From Candidatus Rifleibacteriota bacterium (GTDB lineage Bacteria > Riflebacteria > Ozemobacteria > Ozemobacterales > Ozemobacteraceae): a DNA stretch of 8,374 bases. Below the pieces are notes generated by a model. That model was given only the letters and a program-made list of their open reading frames with translations, ran no database searches and was not told the DNA's origin. The stretch covers positions 1 to 8,374 of the forward strand of contig JAKQKW010000125.1 of NCBI GenBank assembly GCA_029560455.1. Direction: 5' to 3'. Made by a program: the position numbers and the translations under genes. Position 1 is the first letter of the stretch; the number at the start of each line of letters is the position of its first letter. Of the stretch, positions 1-6,278 are shown piece by piece.

Positions 1-1
1 T

Positions 2-448
2 GTAATCGCCGGCGAAACCAAGGGTTCGAAAGTCAGTGGTTTTCACTGGTGGTACAGATTCTATGACGCAGAACGCCGCAATCGCGCTGACGTTCTTTCG
101 GTTATGGCCGGCGTTGGCAACCATAAGATTTACACCGGCAGCTTCGTCTGGGATCCGGACGGAGACGGCCCTCTTCCCGAAGCCAAAAAGCCCAAGGGAG
201 GCTTCTCCAATGGTCACTCAGTGCAGGCTCTGCTTGCCCTTGGCCATATCGCCATCGAAACTGCCCGCAGCATGGGCACTGTTCCCGGCGCCCTGACCTT
301 CAACGCCAGCGTTAACGGTCAGGAATTCAACTGGCAGCTCTATACCATGGGTGGCAATATCCGCTCACTCTACCCGATGACCAACAAGGGTGCATCTGAT
401 GACGCAGTGTTTTACGATCACGAACGTGAGGTCATGACCGGCCGCTGA
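2..448 (+). CDS. EndoU/XendoU-like endoribonuclease, C-terminal part (5' end outside window)
   Basis: Open from the window edge in frame 2, giving 148 visible residues and a TGA stop. Family knowledge: EndoU enzymes are metal-assisted, uridylate-preferring RNases with a His-His-Lys active site. Seen here: VIAGETKGSKVSGFHWWYRF closely follows the family pattern HVFVGE-x(4-5)-VSGFHNW-QFY, which places the second catalytic His at visible residue 15 (codon 44-46). The first catalytic His should be the codon that ends at base 1; that base is T, which fits CAT. About 47 residues further on, a Lys-rich stretch (K62, K63, K65) precedes GGFSNG, matching the Lys of the K-x2-GS-x-FIG element. The remainder (FNWQLYTM, then a Tyr-Pro near the end) resembles the last strands of the fold. 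N-terminal signals, and therefore whether it is secreted, cannot be seen. It converges on the ABC ATPase gene with an 11-bp gap. Family call is moderately sure; substrate is unknown. Confidence 0.7.
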   Translation, partial: VIAGETKGSKVSGFHWWYRFYDAERRNRADVLSVMAGVGNHKIYTGSFVWDPDGDGPLPEAKKPKGGFSNGHSVQALLALGHIAIETARSMGTVPGALTFNASVNGQEFNWQLYTMGGNIRSLYPMTNKGASDDAVFYDHEREVMTGR

Positions 449-459
449 CCTCTTACAGA

Positions 460-1242
460 TCAGAATTCAGGAACGCAGGTGCGTATTTTATACGCACCTG
501 CGTTTGTTTCTATGACATTTATCTTTGCGCCATAAATCTGCTGCAGCATTTCTGAGTTAATGATTTTTTCTGAGCTGCCGCAGGCAGCGACTCTGCCATT
601 TTTGATAAAAATCGCCTGGTCTGATGTCCAGAGGGCGTGTTCAGGGTAATGGGTCGTTTTGATGCAGGTTATGCCGCTGCCGGCAAGATTGCGCAGGTGC
701 TTCAGCAGCAGCAGCTGATTGCCGTAATCGAGCCCGGCCACCGGTTCGTCGAGAATCAGAATGCCGGCTCCCTGGCTGAGTGCCCGGGCAATCAGAACCA
801 GCTGCTGTTCACCACCGCTGATTTCGGTATAGGGGCGGTCAGCCAGGTGTTCGATACCAAGGCGGGCCATGTTCTGCCGGGCAATTTCGAGGTCGTTTTT
901 TTTCAGGCTGCAGAAAATGCCGGCGTGCGGTACCCGGCCCATTGCTGCCACGTCGAGTGACTTGTAAGAAAATATCGGGCTGTGCTGCTGCGGCACATAG
1001 GCAAGCAATTTCGCCCTCTCCGCCAGTGGAATCTGGTCGATCGGCCGCCCGGCAATCAGAACCGTGCCGGATACCGGTTGTTTCAGGCCAAGCAGAAGCT
1101 TCAATAAAGTGGTTTTACCGCTGCCGTTGGGACCGAGAATTGAAGTGACACTGCCAGCTTCGATTGTGAAAGACAGACTGTCGAGCACCGGTTTGCGACT
1201 GTCATAATGAAAGCAGAGGTTTTCTACAGCGATTGCCGGCAT
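460..1242 (-). CDS. ABC transporter ATP-binding protein, FecE/BtuD-type (iron-siderophore/haem/cobalamin importer)
   Basis: Encodes a 260-aa cytoplasmic ATPase that would power the adjacent FecCD permease. From the ATG at 1242, visible motifs are Walker A GPNGSGKT (37-44), Q-loop QQ (85-86), the ABC signature SGGEQ (142-146), Walker B ILILDEP (161-167) with catalytic Glu 166, D-loop GLD (170-172), and switch His 198. Length is normal for the FecE/BtuD class. A GTG at 1251 gives three extra residues. The ATG at 1242 is preferred because AGGTGG sits about 5 nt upstream and the ATG overlaps the permease stop as TGATG, implying translational coupling. The last residues are encoded by the terminator hairpin of the convergent gene. 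Type II importer ATPases for ferric siderophore, haem and vitamin B12 are hard to separate by sequence, so substrate is left open. Confidence 0.95.
   Translation of the reverse strand: MPAIAVENLCFHYDSRKPVLDSLSFTIEAGSVTSILGPNGSGKTTLLKLLLGLKQPVSGTVLIAGRPIDQIPLAERAKLLAYVPQQHSPIFSYKSLDVAAMGRVPHAGIFCSLKKNDLEIARQNMARLGIEHLADRPYTEISGGEQQLVLIARALSQGAGILILDEPVAGLDYGNQLLLLKHLRNLAGSGITCIKTTHYPEHALWTSDQAIFIKNGRVAACGSSEKIINSEMLQQIYGAKINVIETNAGAYKIRTCVPEF
472..509 (+). terminator. Intrinsic terminator of the EndoU-like gene, embedded in the ATPase gene
   Basis: A perfect 14-bp inverted repeat (arms 472-485 and 491-504, loop TTTTA) is followed on the + strand by TTTGTTT, 23 nt after the EndoU stop. On the - strand the hairpin is not followed by a T-run, so it looks like a one-directional terminator for the + strand gene. 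It lies wholly inside the 3' coding end of the convergent ATPase gene. Confidence 0.75.
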
Positions 1243-2258
1243 CAGTTCCACCTGCCTGAGGTTCTGCTGAGAACGAAAATAAAGAAGGGTACACCCATCA
1301 GTGAAGTCATGATGCCGATTGGCAATTCGGTGCTGAATGCCGCCCGGCAGAAAATGTCGGTAACCAGTAGATACAGCGCGCCAATCAGGGTAGCGGCGGG
1401 TAAAACCTGCCGGTTGTCGGGGCCCGTGATCATGCGGGTGATATGCGGTATCATCAGGCCCACCCAGCCAACCATGCCGCCAAGAGCCACGGTTATTGAA
1501 CAGATCATTGTCGTTACGGCAATCATCAGGTTGCGCACCGTTGAGACCTTGATACCGAGAGTTGCGGCCTCTTCTTCACCCATGCTGAGAATATTAAGGT
1601 AGCCGCTCATCGCATTGAGCAGGGCGATGCCAATGATGAGAAAAGGCGCAGCGGCAGATACCGCCGGCATGGTAACCGACGAAAACCCGCCCATCAGCCA
1701 GTGCACAATGGCCGGAAGTTCGTTGTGCGGGTCGGCAACGAATTTAACTACCGATAATAGTGATGTGAACAATGAAGAACTGATAACGCCGCCCATGATC
1801 AGCATGATCAGACGATTACCCGGAAACAGCCGGGCAAGAAAAACCGCAAAGCTGACCGCGATAATGCCGGCGATAAAGGCGAACAAATGGGCGGTCAGCA
1901 GGCTTTTGCCAAAAAGCAGACCCAGCGATGCACCAAAGGCCGAGCCGGCAAGTACCCCAAGAAGGTCTGGGGAAACCAGAGGGTTGAGAAACATGCTCTG
2001 ATAAGTTACGCCGGAAATGGCGAGGGCGGCGCCACAAAGAACCGCAGCCAGCAGGCGCGGCAACCTGATCTGCATGACGACAGTTCTGAAAGTTTCAAGC
2101 TCTTCACCGGAGAAACTGCCCGGTTTATCAGGCTGAAAACCAGAGAGGGTGGCAGAAAATGGCACAGAGACCGTGCCGAGATGCAGCGAGAAAAAACCGG
2201 TTAATACCAGAACCGCTGACATAACCGCCAATAAAATGTAATAGTGCCTTTTCTGCAT
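1242..2258 (-). CDS. FecCD-family ABC importer permease
   Basis: A 338-aa, very hydrophobic inner-membrane protein of the BtuC/FecC/FecD/FhuB type, which forms a homodimeric channel for ferric siderophores, haem or cobalamin. Family hallmarks seen: RLPR (65-68), GAALAISG followed by QSMFLNPLVSPDLLG (about 76-101), the GEEEAATLG coupling-loop region (227-235), GWVGLMIPHITRMI (264-277), and the terminal ELPIGIMTSLMGVPFF (311-326). Hydrophobicity fits about ten helices, the family norm. It starts 13 nt after the MazG-like gene without a clear Shine-Dalgarno sequence and overlaps the ATPase gene at its end. No substrate-binding protein or outer-membrane receptor is in the window; the importer must borrow one from elsewhere or the partner is unlinked. 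Substrate cannot be read from the sequence. Confidence 0.95.
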   Translation of the reverse strand: MQKRHYYILLAVMSAVLVLTGFFSLHLGTVSVPFSATLSGFQPDKPGSFSGEELETFRTVVMQIRLPRLLAAVLCGAALAISGVTYQSMFLNPLVSPDLLGVLAGSAFGASLGLLFGKSLLTAHLFAFIAGIIAVSFAVFLARLFPGNRLIMLIMGGVISSSLFTSLLSVVKFVADPHNELPAIVHWLMGGFSSVTMPAVSAAAPFLIIGIALLNAMSGYLNILSMGEEEAATLGIKVSTVRNLMIAVTTMICSITVALGGMVGWVGLMIPHITRMITGPDNRQVLPAATLIGALYLLVTDIFCRAAFSTELPIGIMTSLMGVPFFIFVLSRTSGRWN

Positions 2259-2271
2259 TCAGAGCTGTAAA

Positions 2272-2619
2272 TTAAAGATCGGTGTATTTGGTTGCCTTGC
2301 CATGGCACTTTTCTACCGGGTATTTCTGGGCATTTTTCTGCATCTTGCGCTCGATCGCCTCATACATGTCGATTTCGAGGTCGTCGGCGAGCAGCATCAG
2401 ATAAACGACGGTATCGGCGATCTCATCGGCGATTTTTTCCTTGTCGCGTTTTATTTTTGCGACCACTTCTTCTTCGTTTTTCCATAAGAATTCTTCCATC
2501 AGTTCGGCTGCCTCGATAGCTGCGGCCATGGCCAGGTCTTTCGGCTTGTGGAATTTTTCCCAGTTGCGTTCCTGTCTGAAGATTCTCAGTTTTTTAATCA
2601 GTTCATTATAAGTCTTCAT
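2272..2619 (-). CDS. MazG-like / dCTPase-type nucleotide pyrophosphohydrolase
   Basis: A 115-aa all-alpha NTP pyrophosphatase, predicted to cleave (d)NTPs to (d)NMP and pyrophosphate. Known pattern of the fold: ExxE, a spacer, then ExxD, which bind Mg2+. Seen: E36-AA-E39 with further acids at 42-43, and E66-IA-D69. The sequence FRQERNWEKFHKPKDLA (14-30), FLW (44-46) and a KYTDL tail resemble the DCTPP1/RS21-C6 (dCTP pyrophosphatase) branch more than full-length E. coli MazG, so sanitation of non-canonical dCTP or general dNTP house-cleaning is a reasonable inference. An upstream ATG at 2847 in the same frame only extends into the ankyrin gene's coding sequence. The ATG at 2619 is chosen because GGAG lies 9 nt before it and the family homology begins there. 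Its start overlaps the end of the ankyrin gene by 14 nt. Confidence 0.88.
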   Translation of the reverse strand: MKTYNELIKKLRIFRQERNWEKFHKPKDLAMAAAIEAAELMEEFLWKNEEEVVAKIKRDKEKIADEIADTVVYLMLLADDLEIDMYEAIERKMQKNAQKYPVEKCHGKATKYTDL

Positions 2620-3502
2620 CTGGTATGTCTCCGGGTTTATTTGAAGATGGCCTGGTGCGGAAATCGACGGGCAGTTCGGCCGGCACCGGCCTGTCGGGGC
2701 CGGATTTGTAATACTTTCTGGCGTTTTCTTCAACCAGATCGATAGCACTCTTATAGTCACCGGTTTTCTGCCATTGTGCCAGAAAAATTGAAATGCTGAT
2801 GTCACGGCTGCCGTTGGCAAAAACCGGTTGGGCACCAGCTCTGGCAAGGTCGGTCACCATCTGGTAAGAGCCTTTTTTTATGGCGTAATCGAGCGGCGTC
2901 AGTCCCTTGCTGTCTTTTTTGTTCAGATCGAATTCTACCCGCAGGCATGAAGGAAAAACCTTGAGCATACGGTTGTTGGCGCAGATATGCAGAGGCGTTT
3001 TGCCGTCAAGATCGGCGATGTCAGCCCGAGCTCCACTTTCGAGAAGCACAAGGGCCGCATTTTCGTCTTCGCTGATCATGGCCTGATGCAGGGCGGTAGT
3101 GCCACCGGAAAGAATCATGTCGGGATCAGCGCCAGAGGCGATAAATCCCTTCATCATCTCTATATCGCCGTTGATGGTGGCATAGGCAAGGGGGGTGAAA
3201 TTGAAATAATCATGTGAATTCAGAGCTTTTGCATCTGGTGCGAGTTTGGCGATTCGCGTCGGTTTCCTCTTCAAAGCGGCATTGTGAACCGGGTAGGTGA
3301 CCATGTGAATAAAGTCAGCGAACGGGTAGACCTTATCGTCAACCAGAATGCTGTTTTTGCGCCAGAGGTGGTAGCGCCTGAATTCGCGGTCGGAGGTGGT
3401 CAGGTGCCAGGCGGCCGGATAAGAAAACAGCACGACCCAGAACAGCACAAAAACCATTTTGAAGGTGTGCAGCAGAATGGATGGTTGACTATTCCTGACC
3501 AT
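2606..3502 (-). CDS. Membrane-anchored or exported ankyrin-repeat protein
   Basis: A 298-aa protein. A hydrophobic segment at about 16-34 (KMVFVLFWVVLFSYPAAWHL) is a signal anchor or a signal peptide. Four ankyrin repeats follow with an exact 33-residue period: the TPLA/TALH/TPLH/TPLD motifs begin at residues 103, 136, 169 and 202. A degenerate repeat may precede them at about 74-97. The tail is a short alpha-helical stretch (about 239-267) and a Pro-rich, acidic end. Ankyrin repeats bind protein partners and carry no enzymatic motif. The start is set at the ATG at 3502, which has AGGAG 8 nt upstream; the in-frame ATG at 3523 lies against a predicted -10 box and has no ribosome site. It overlaps the downstream MazG-like gene by 14 nt and follows the unknown 630-aa membrane protein, a possible partner. 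Topology (repeats cytoplasmic or periplasmic) is unresolved, with positive residues on both sides of the helix. Confidence 0.85.
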   Translation of the reverse strand: MVRNSQPSILLHTFKMVFVLFWVVLFSYPAAWHLTTSDREFRRYHLWRKNSILVDDKVYPFADFIHMVTYPVHNAALKRKPTRIAKLAPDAKALNSHDYFNFTPLAYATINGDIEMMKGFIASGADPDMILSGGTTALHQAMISEDENAALVLLESGARADIADLDGKTPLHICANNRMLKVFPSCLRVEFDLNKKDSKGLTPLDYAIKKGSYQMVTDLARAGAQPVFANGSRDISISIFLAQWQKTGDYKSAIDLVEENARKYYKSGPDRPVPAELPVDFRTRPSSNKPGDIPDEDL

Positions 3503-3510
3503 TGGAAAAA

Positions 3511-3515
3511 CTCCT
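3511..3515 (-). promoter_or_regulatory. Ribosome binding site deciding the ankyrin gene start
   Basis: AGGAG on the - strand with 8-nt spacing to the ATG at 3502. The alternative ATG at 3523 lies upstream of this site and has no comparable sequence before it. Confidence 0.7.
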
Positions 3516-3524
3516 GTGGCCATG

Positions 3525-3553
3525 AGTATAGCACACTGCCTGCCGAATAACTA
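3525..3553 (-). promoter_or_regulatory. Extended -10 promoter upstream of the ankyrin gene
   Basis: On the - strand TGCTATACT (3533-3525) fits an extended -10 (TGnTATAAT) with one mismatch in the hexamer. A weak -35-like TAGTTA lies 17 nt upstream (3553-3548). Transcription would start near 3518, about 15 nt before the ATG at 3502 and upstream of its AGGAG. It partly overlaps the stop region of the preceding gene, so the ankyrin-MazG-permease-ATPase part could be transcribed apart from TPK. Confidence 0.5.
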
Positions 3554-3555
3554 CC

Positions 3556-5448
3556 TCATTCGGGCTTTGTGCCGACTGGATAGATTTTTATGGCGCCGAT
3601 TTTGTCTGGCATTGTTGGCGACGGAATAAAAGAGATTCCGAGGCCGGGAAAATGCAGGCCGGGCATGGCGTCATGCACTGTCGGCGGGCCAAGGCGGTTG
3701 CGCAGCAGTTCCAGTTGACTGCCAACTCCGATATGCTGAGGAGTCTGGCAGATAAAGTCTTTATTGACCGTCTCACGGGTAATGATAATCTGTTTCACTG
3801 CCTTGTCGTGCTCGTCAGAAAGAACGGTGAAGCCATTGTAAATTCTCTGTATGCCGTTGCTGTATTTTTGCATTGCGACGGGTTTCCCAAGAGATTTCTC
3901 AAGGTCTGTTTCTATTTCACCGAGGTTAATCAGCGGGTGCAGACCAAAGCCGGCAAGGATCGAACATTCTTTTGCCGGAGCAGTCGGCACAGGCCTGGAC
4001 GGATGTATTGACGCCGGAGCTGAAGCGGGCGTTATACCACTGACATTGCTGATGGGCTGATGGATCGCTGCCGCCGAAATGGCCGGAATTTTTACTTCGA
4101 GAGAGTCGTTTACCGGAATGGATTCTGGAGTCGGCCTGGCTGGTTCAGGCTGATAGACTGACCAGTTCTGACGAATTCTGTCGGGTATGCTCCGGACCGG
4201 TTCTACCGGCGGAGCTGATAAATTCCTTGCTGTTTCCAGTTTATCAAGTTTAGATGCGGTACTATGGCTGTTACTTTCTTGAACTGCAGGTATCTGGGTA
4301 ATCTGATCGGTCTGTGTGTCTGGAGATTCTGGAGCAGTGTCTATTGCCGGTTCGGTTGCAGAATTGTCTGCAATGACCGGGGGCTCGGTTTGAACCGTTT
4401 CAGATGCCTGATAAAGAATTGTTTCGACTGCGACACTTTCTGAGGCCGGGTCAATAATGGCCGGGGCAGAATCTGGCTGAGTTGCGACAGCGGTAACTGA
4501 GGGTGTTTCAGATGCTGCGGGAGGCAAAAGTGCTGTGGATAAGCTTGCCGTTGCAGTCGGTTCTACTACTGCAACCGTGCCGGATGCAGTGTCGATGGCA
4601 CCGGGCTGTTTCTGATCAGTGGTTTTGTCTGTTCTTGGAACTGGTCTGAGAAAAAGCTGGGTGACCGGCTGATGCGCAACCAGCAGATCAGTATCGAAGA
4701 CATTGGTCGAAATGCGACTGATGGCGAGCATGGTGATGCTGACAAGGGCTGCGGTGATCATCAGGCCGCAGAATGCCTGCAGTGCCGGCAGAATCGTGGC
4801 ATCGATCATTGCGGCGAGCGAGTGCTTGACGGGTCTGGTGCTGACATCACCGGTCAGAGCGTCAGCTACCAGTTCTGTGTCAGGCTCGCCCATAATAAAG
4901 CGGGCGGATGGCATGTGGCGGGTTGCCAGTTCCATTGCCAGTTCATTAGCCTCTTCAAGGGTCATCTCGTATTCAGTAATATGAATCAGGTGGTTGCGGT
5001 AATTCATTATTACCAGGGCATAGCGTTTATGCGGGTCGGTAAACAGGTGCCCAAGCAGAGTCGGCGGGCGCGAGCTTACGCCGATAACCCTGACCTGTTC
5101 GAAAGATGCCAGAATAATTGCCTTGCGGAGAACAAAACGGTGCTGAATGATGCTGACCAGGTTTTTGGCGTAATCGAGAACCGTATGGTCACTGACATTT
5201 GACATCTGAATGCAGATGACCTCGATAATACCAGCCATCAACAGGGCAAAAAGAAACTGAAAAAACATGCCCGGCGGGGTGATGCAATAATGTTGCAGAT
5301 GCTCAAGAATAATGCTGAAAATGGAAAGGGCAATGAAGCTGTAAGAAAAGGCTTTTACCCAGCGGGCAATTCGGCTGGCAAAGCTGTGTTGCGGAAAAGT
5401 CCGGTAGATAGAATTTTCTGTATAATCGATATTTTGATTATCGGTCAT
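3556..5448 (-). CDS. Three-helix membrane protein of unknown family with long disordered linker and duplicated C-terminal domain
   Basis: I do not recognise this 630-aa protein. Seen in order: two membrane helices (about 31-50 and 60-80); a soluble beta/alpha region (about 100-200) in which strand-like segments are followed by an amphipathic helix (EMTLEEANELAMELATRHM), loosely like a PH-type membrane-associated domain; a third helix (about 212-244); a low-complexity Pro/Thr/Ser/Ala/Glu linker (about 268-490); and a C-terminal region with two tandem repeats. The repeats share the frame I-x-[LV]-G-x5-L-x3-LG-x-P, starting at 507 and 573, with every key Gly, Leu and Pro at identical spacing, and each ends in an I-x-I-type strand. 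The layout suggests a membrane protein that presents a small sensor or binding module on a flexible tether. Its ATG overlaps the TPK stop (ATGA), so translation is probably coupled. It lacks a good Shine-Dalgarno sequence. Family function is unknown; the reading frame itself is secure from length and composition. Confidence 0.85.
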   Translation of the reverse strand: MTDNQNIDYTENSIYRTFPQHSFASRIARWVKAFSYSFIALSIFSIILEHLQHYCITPPGMFFQFLFALLMAGIIEVICIQMSNVSDHTVLDYAKNLVSIIQHRFVLRKAIILASFEQVRVIGVSSRPPTLLGHLFTDPHKRYALVIMNYRNHLIHITEYEMTLEEANELAMELATRHMPSARFIMGEPDTELVADALTGDVSTRPVKHSLAAMIDATILPALQAFCGLMITAALVSITMLAISRISTNVFDTDLLVAHQPVTQLFLRPVPRTDKTTDQKQPGAIDTASGTVAVVEPTATASLSTALLPPAASETPSVTAVATQPDSAPAIIDPASESVAVETILYQASETVQTEPPVIADNSATEPAIDTAPESPDTQTDQITQIPAVQESNSHSTASKLDKLETARNLSAPPVEPVRSIPDRIRQNWSVYQPEPARPTPESIPVNDSLEVKIPAISAAAIHQPISNVSGITPASAPASIHPSRPVPTAPAKECSILAGFGLHPLINLGEIETDLEKSLGKPVAMQKYSNGIQRIYNGFTVLSDEHDKAVKQIIITRETVNKDFICQTPQHIGVGSQLELLRNRLGPPTVHDAMPGLHFPGLGISFIPSPTMPDKIGAIKIYPVGTKPE

Positions 5449-6260
5449 AAGGTTTTGCTGGCCCTTTTTCCCTTGATCAGTTGCAGGCGTGCAGGTTGTC
5501 TGACCGCCTTCACTTCAGGTTTGCGGGCTATGACCAGCAGAAGTCCTCCCTCGTTGTAGGTGACTCTCGCATTTTCACTGATTATAACATTACTAAGGGT
5601 GAGAGTTGAACCAAATTTAACTTCGGTTTTTTTTAGTTCGTATTTGAAGCCCTCGAGGGTCAGTCCTTTAACTGACGGTGTGAGCGGAATGAATGAAGCG
5701 CGGTAACCACAGCGGTTGTTGATCGCAGTTCCAGATGGTATCAGACTGGTTTCTTCATTCTTCGAGATGACGCGGCATTGTGGAAATTCGGCCAGCAGCT
5801 GCAGATTGAACAAAGTCTGATCGATTCGCCCACCGGTGGCAGCAAAAATGTGAATGTCGTTATAACCCTGCCCTATGAGGTATTCGATGAGCAGTTGGCC
5901 GTCGCTTTTTTCCTTTTCTGAAGGGAAAACTACAAAGCGTGAGAGTTTCTCGAGTTTGCGGCGGTTAGTGGCTGTTATTGAATCCATATCGCCAAGAACC
6001 AGTGACGGGATGATACCGTATTTAAGGGCGATGTTGGCGCCACCGTCGGCGGCGAAGAAATCAAAATCGGCATAGAATGTGCTTTTTCTGAAAAAATCAG
6101 GAGGAAGATCACATTCTCCGTTCAGAAAAACTACCGCTCGCTCATTGCATGGCTGCGGCCCGGGAAAAGTTTCGCATCGATTCGAAGTGGTCAGAGGGGG
6201 GCTCCCTGATAATTGAATAAAACAATGGAAAAATTGAAATTTAAGTAATAGAATAGCCAC
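5445..6260 (-). CDS. Thiamine pyrophosphokinase
   Basis: Cytosolic enzyme converting thiamine and ATP to thiamine pyrophosphate and AMP. Motifs, numbered from the GTG at 6260: AADGGAN (70-76), VLGDMDS (88-94, with the Asp pair that helps bind Mg-ATP), SEKEKSDGQ (114-122, equivalent to the usual KDxTD element), GGRIDQTLFN (143-152), and the C-terminal thiamine-binding beta domain (about 185-245: FIPL, GLTLEGFKYEL, LSN, GGLLLV). The usual His after GGRxD is Gln 148. Family homology begins near residue 42, so the first 40 residues are suspect: the GTG has no ribosome site and sits in a likely promoter. A CTG at 6194-6192 with GGGAG 7 nt upstream would give a 249-aa protein, nearer the usual 210-230. 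The longest frame is given as an outer limit. It is the first gene of the - strand block. Enzyme call is strong; start is uncertain. Confidence 0.92.
   Translation of the reverse strand: MAILLLKFQFFHCFIQLSGSPPLTTSNRCETFPGPQPCNERAVVFLNGECDLPPDFFRKSTFYADFDFFAADGGANIALKYGIIPSLVLGDMDSITATNRRKLEKLSRFVVFPSEKEKSDGQLLIEYLIGQGYNDIHIFAATGGRIDQTLFNLQLLAEFPQCRVISKNEETSLIPSGTAINNRCGYRASFIPLTPSVKGLTLEGFKYELKKTEVKFGSTLTLSNVIISENARVTYNEGGLLLVIARKPEVKAVRQPARLQLIKGKRASKTL
6202..6206 (-). promoter_or_regulatory. Candidate ribosome binding site for a CTG start of TPK
   Basis: GGGAG on the - strand is followed after 7 nt (CCCCCCT) by an in-frame CTG at 6194-6192. No in-frame ATG, GTG or TTG lies between here and the start of the conserved TPK domain. 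It is offered as the site that may decide the start. Confidence 0.4.
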
Positions 6261-6278
6261 TGTTTATTGATTGTGCAA
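6250..6278 (-). promoter_or_regulatory. Candidate sigma-70-type promoter for the TPK-led gene block
   Basis: On the - strand TTGCAC (6278-6273) and TATTCT (6255-6250) are separated by exactly 17 nt, in the AT-rich divergent region upstream of TPK. Matches to consensus are 3/6 and 4/6. The predicted start near 6243 lies downstream of the GTG at 6260 and about 50 nt before GGGAG and the CTG at 6194. Confidence 0.4.

Noticed and set aside
2..448. A toxin-immunity (polymorphic toxin or CDI) reading of the EndoU fragment
   Set aside because: No small immunity-like gene follows on the same strand, and the sequence looks like the XendoU type. The N-terminus is outside the window, so a toxin role cannot be supported.
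428..452. Inverted repeat GAGGTCA/TGACCTC around the EndoU stop, as a possible terminator for the - strand block
   Set aside because: The stem is only 7 bp with an 11-nt loop and no T-tract on either strand, so it does not look like a terminator.
2620..2847. A 76-residue N-terminal extension of the MazG-like protein
   Set aside because: The extension lies wholly within the ankyrin coding sequence in another frame. GGAG-preceded ATG at 2619 coincides with the start of family homology.
4672..5202. A 176-codon open frame on the + strand opposite the 630-aa membrane protein
   Set aside because: It is antisense to a well-supported coding region. Its product lacks recognisable domain structure and has a composition typical of a reversed frame, with no ribosome site.
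5421..5440. A TATAAT and an ATAATC/GATTAT inverted repeat near the start of the 630-aa gene
   Set aside because: It is within codons of the N-terminus. No -35 or gene on the + strand uses it, and short AT-rich palindromes are expected by chance.
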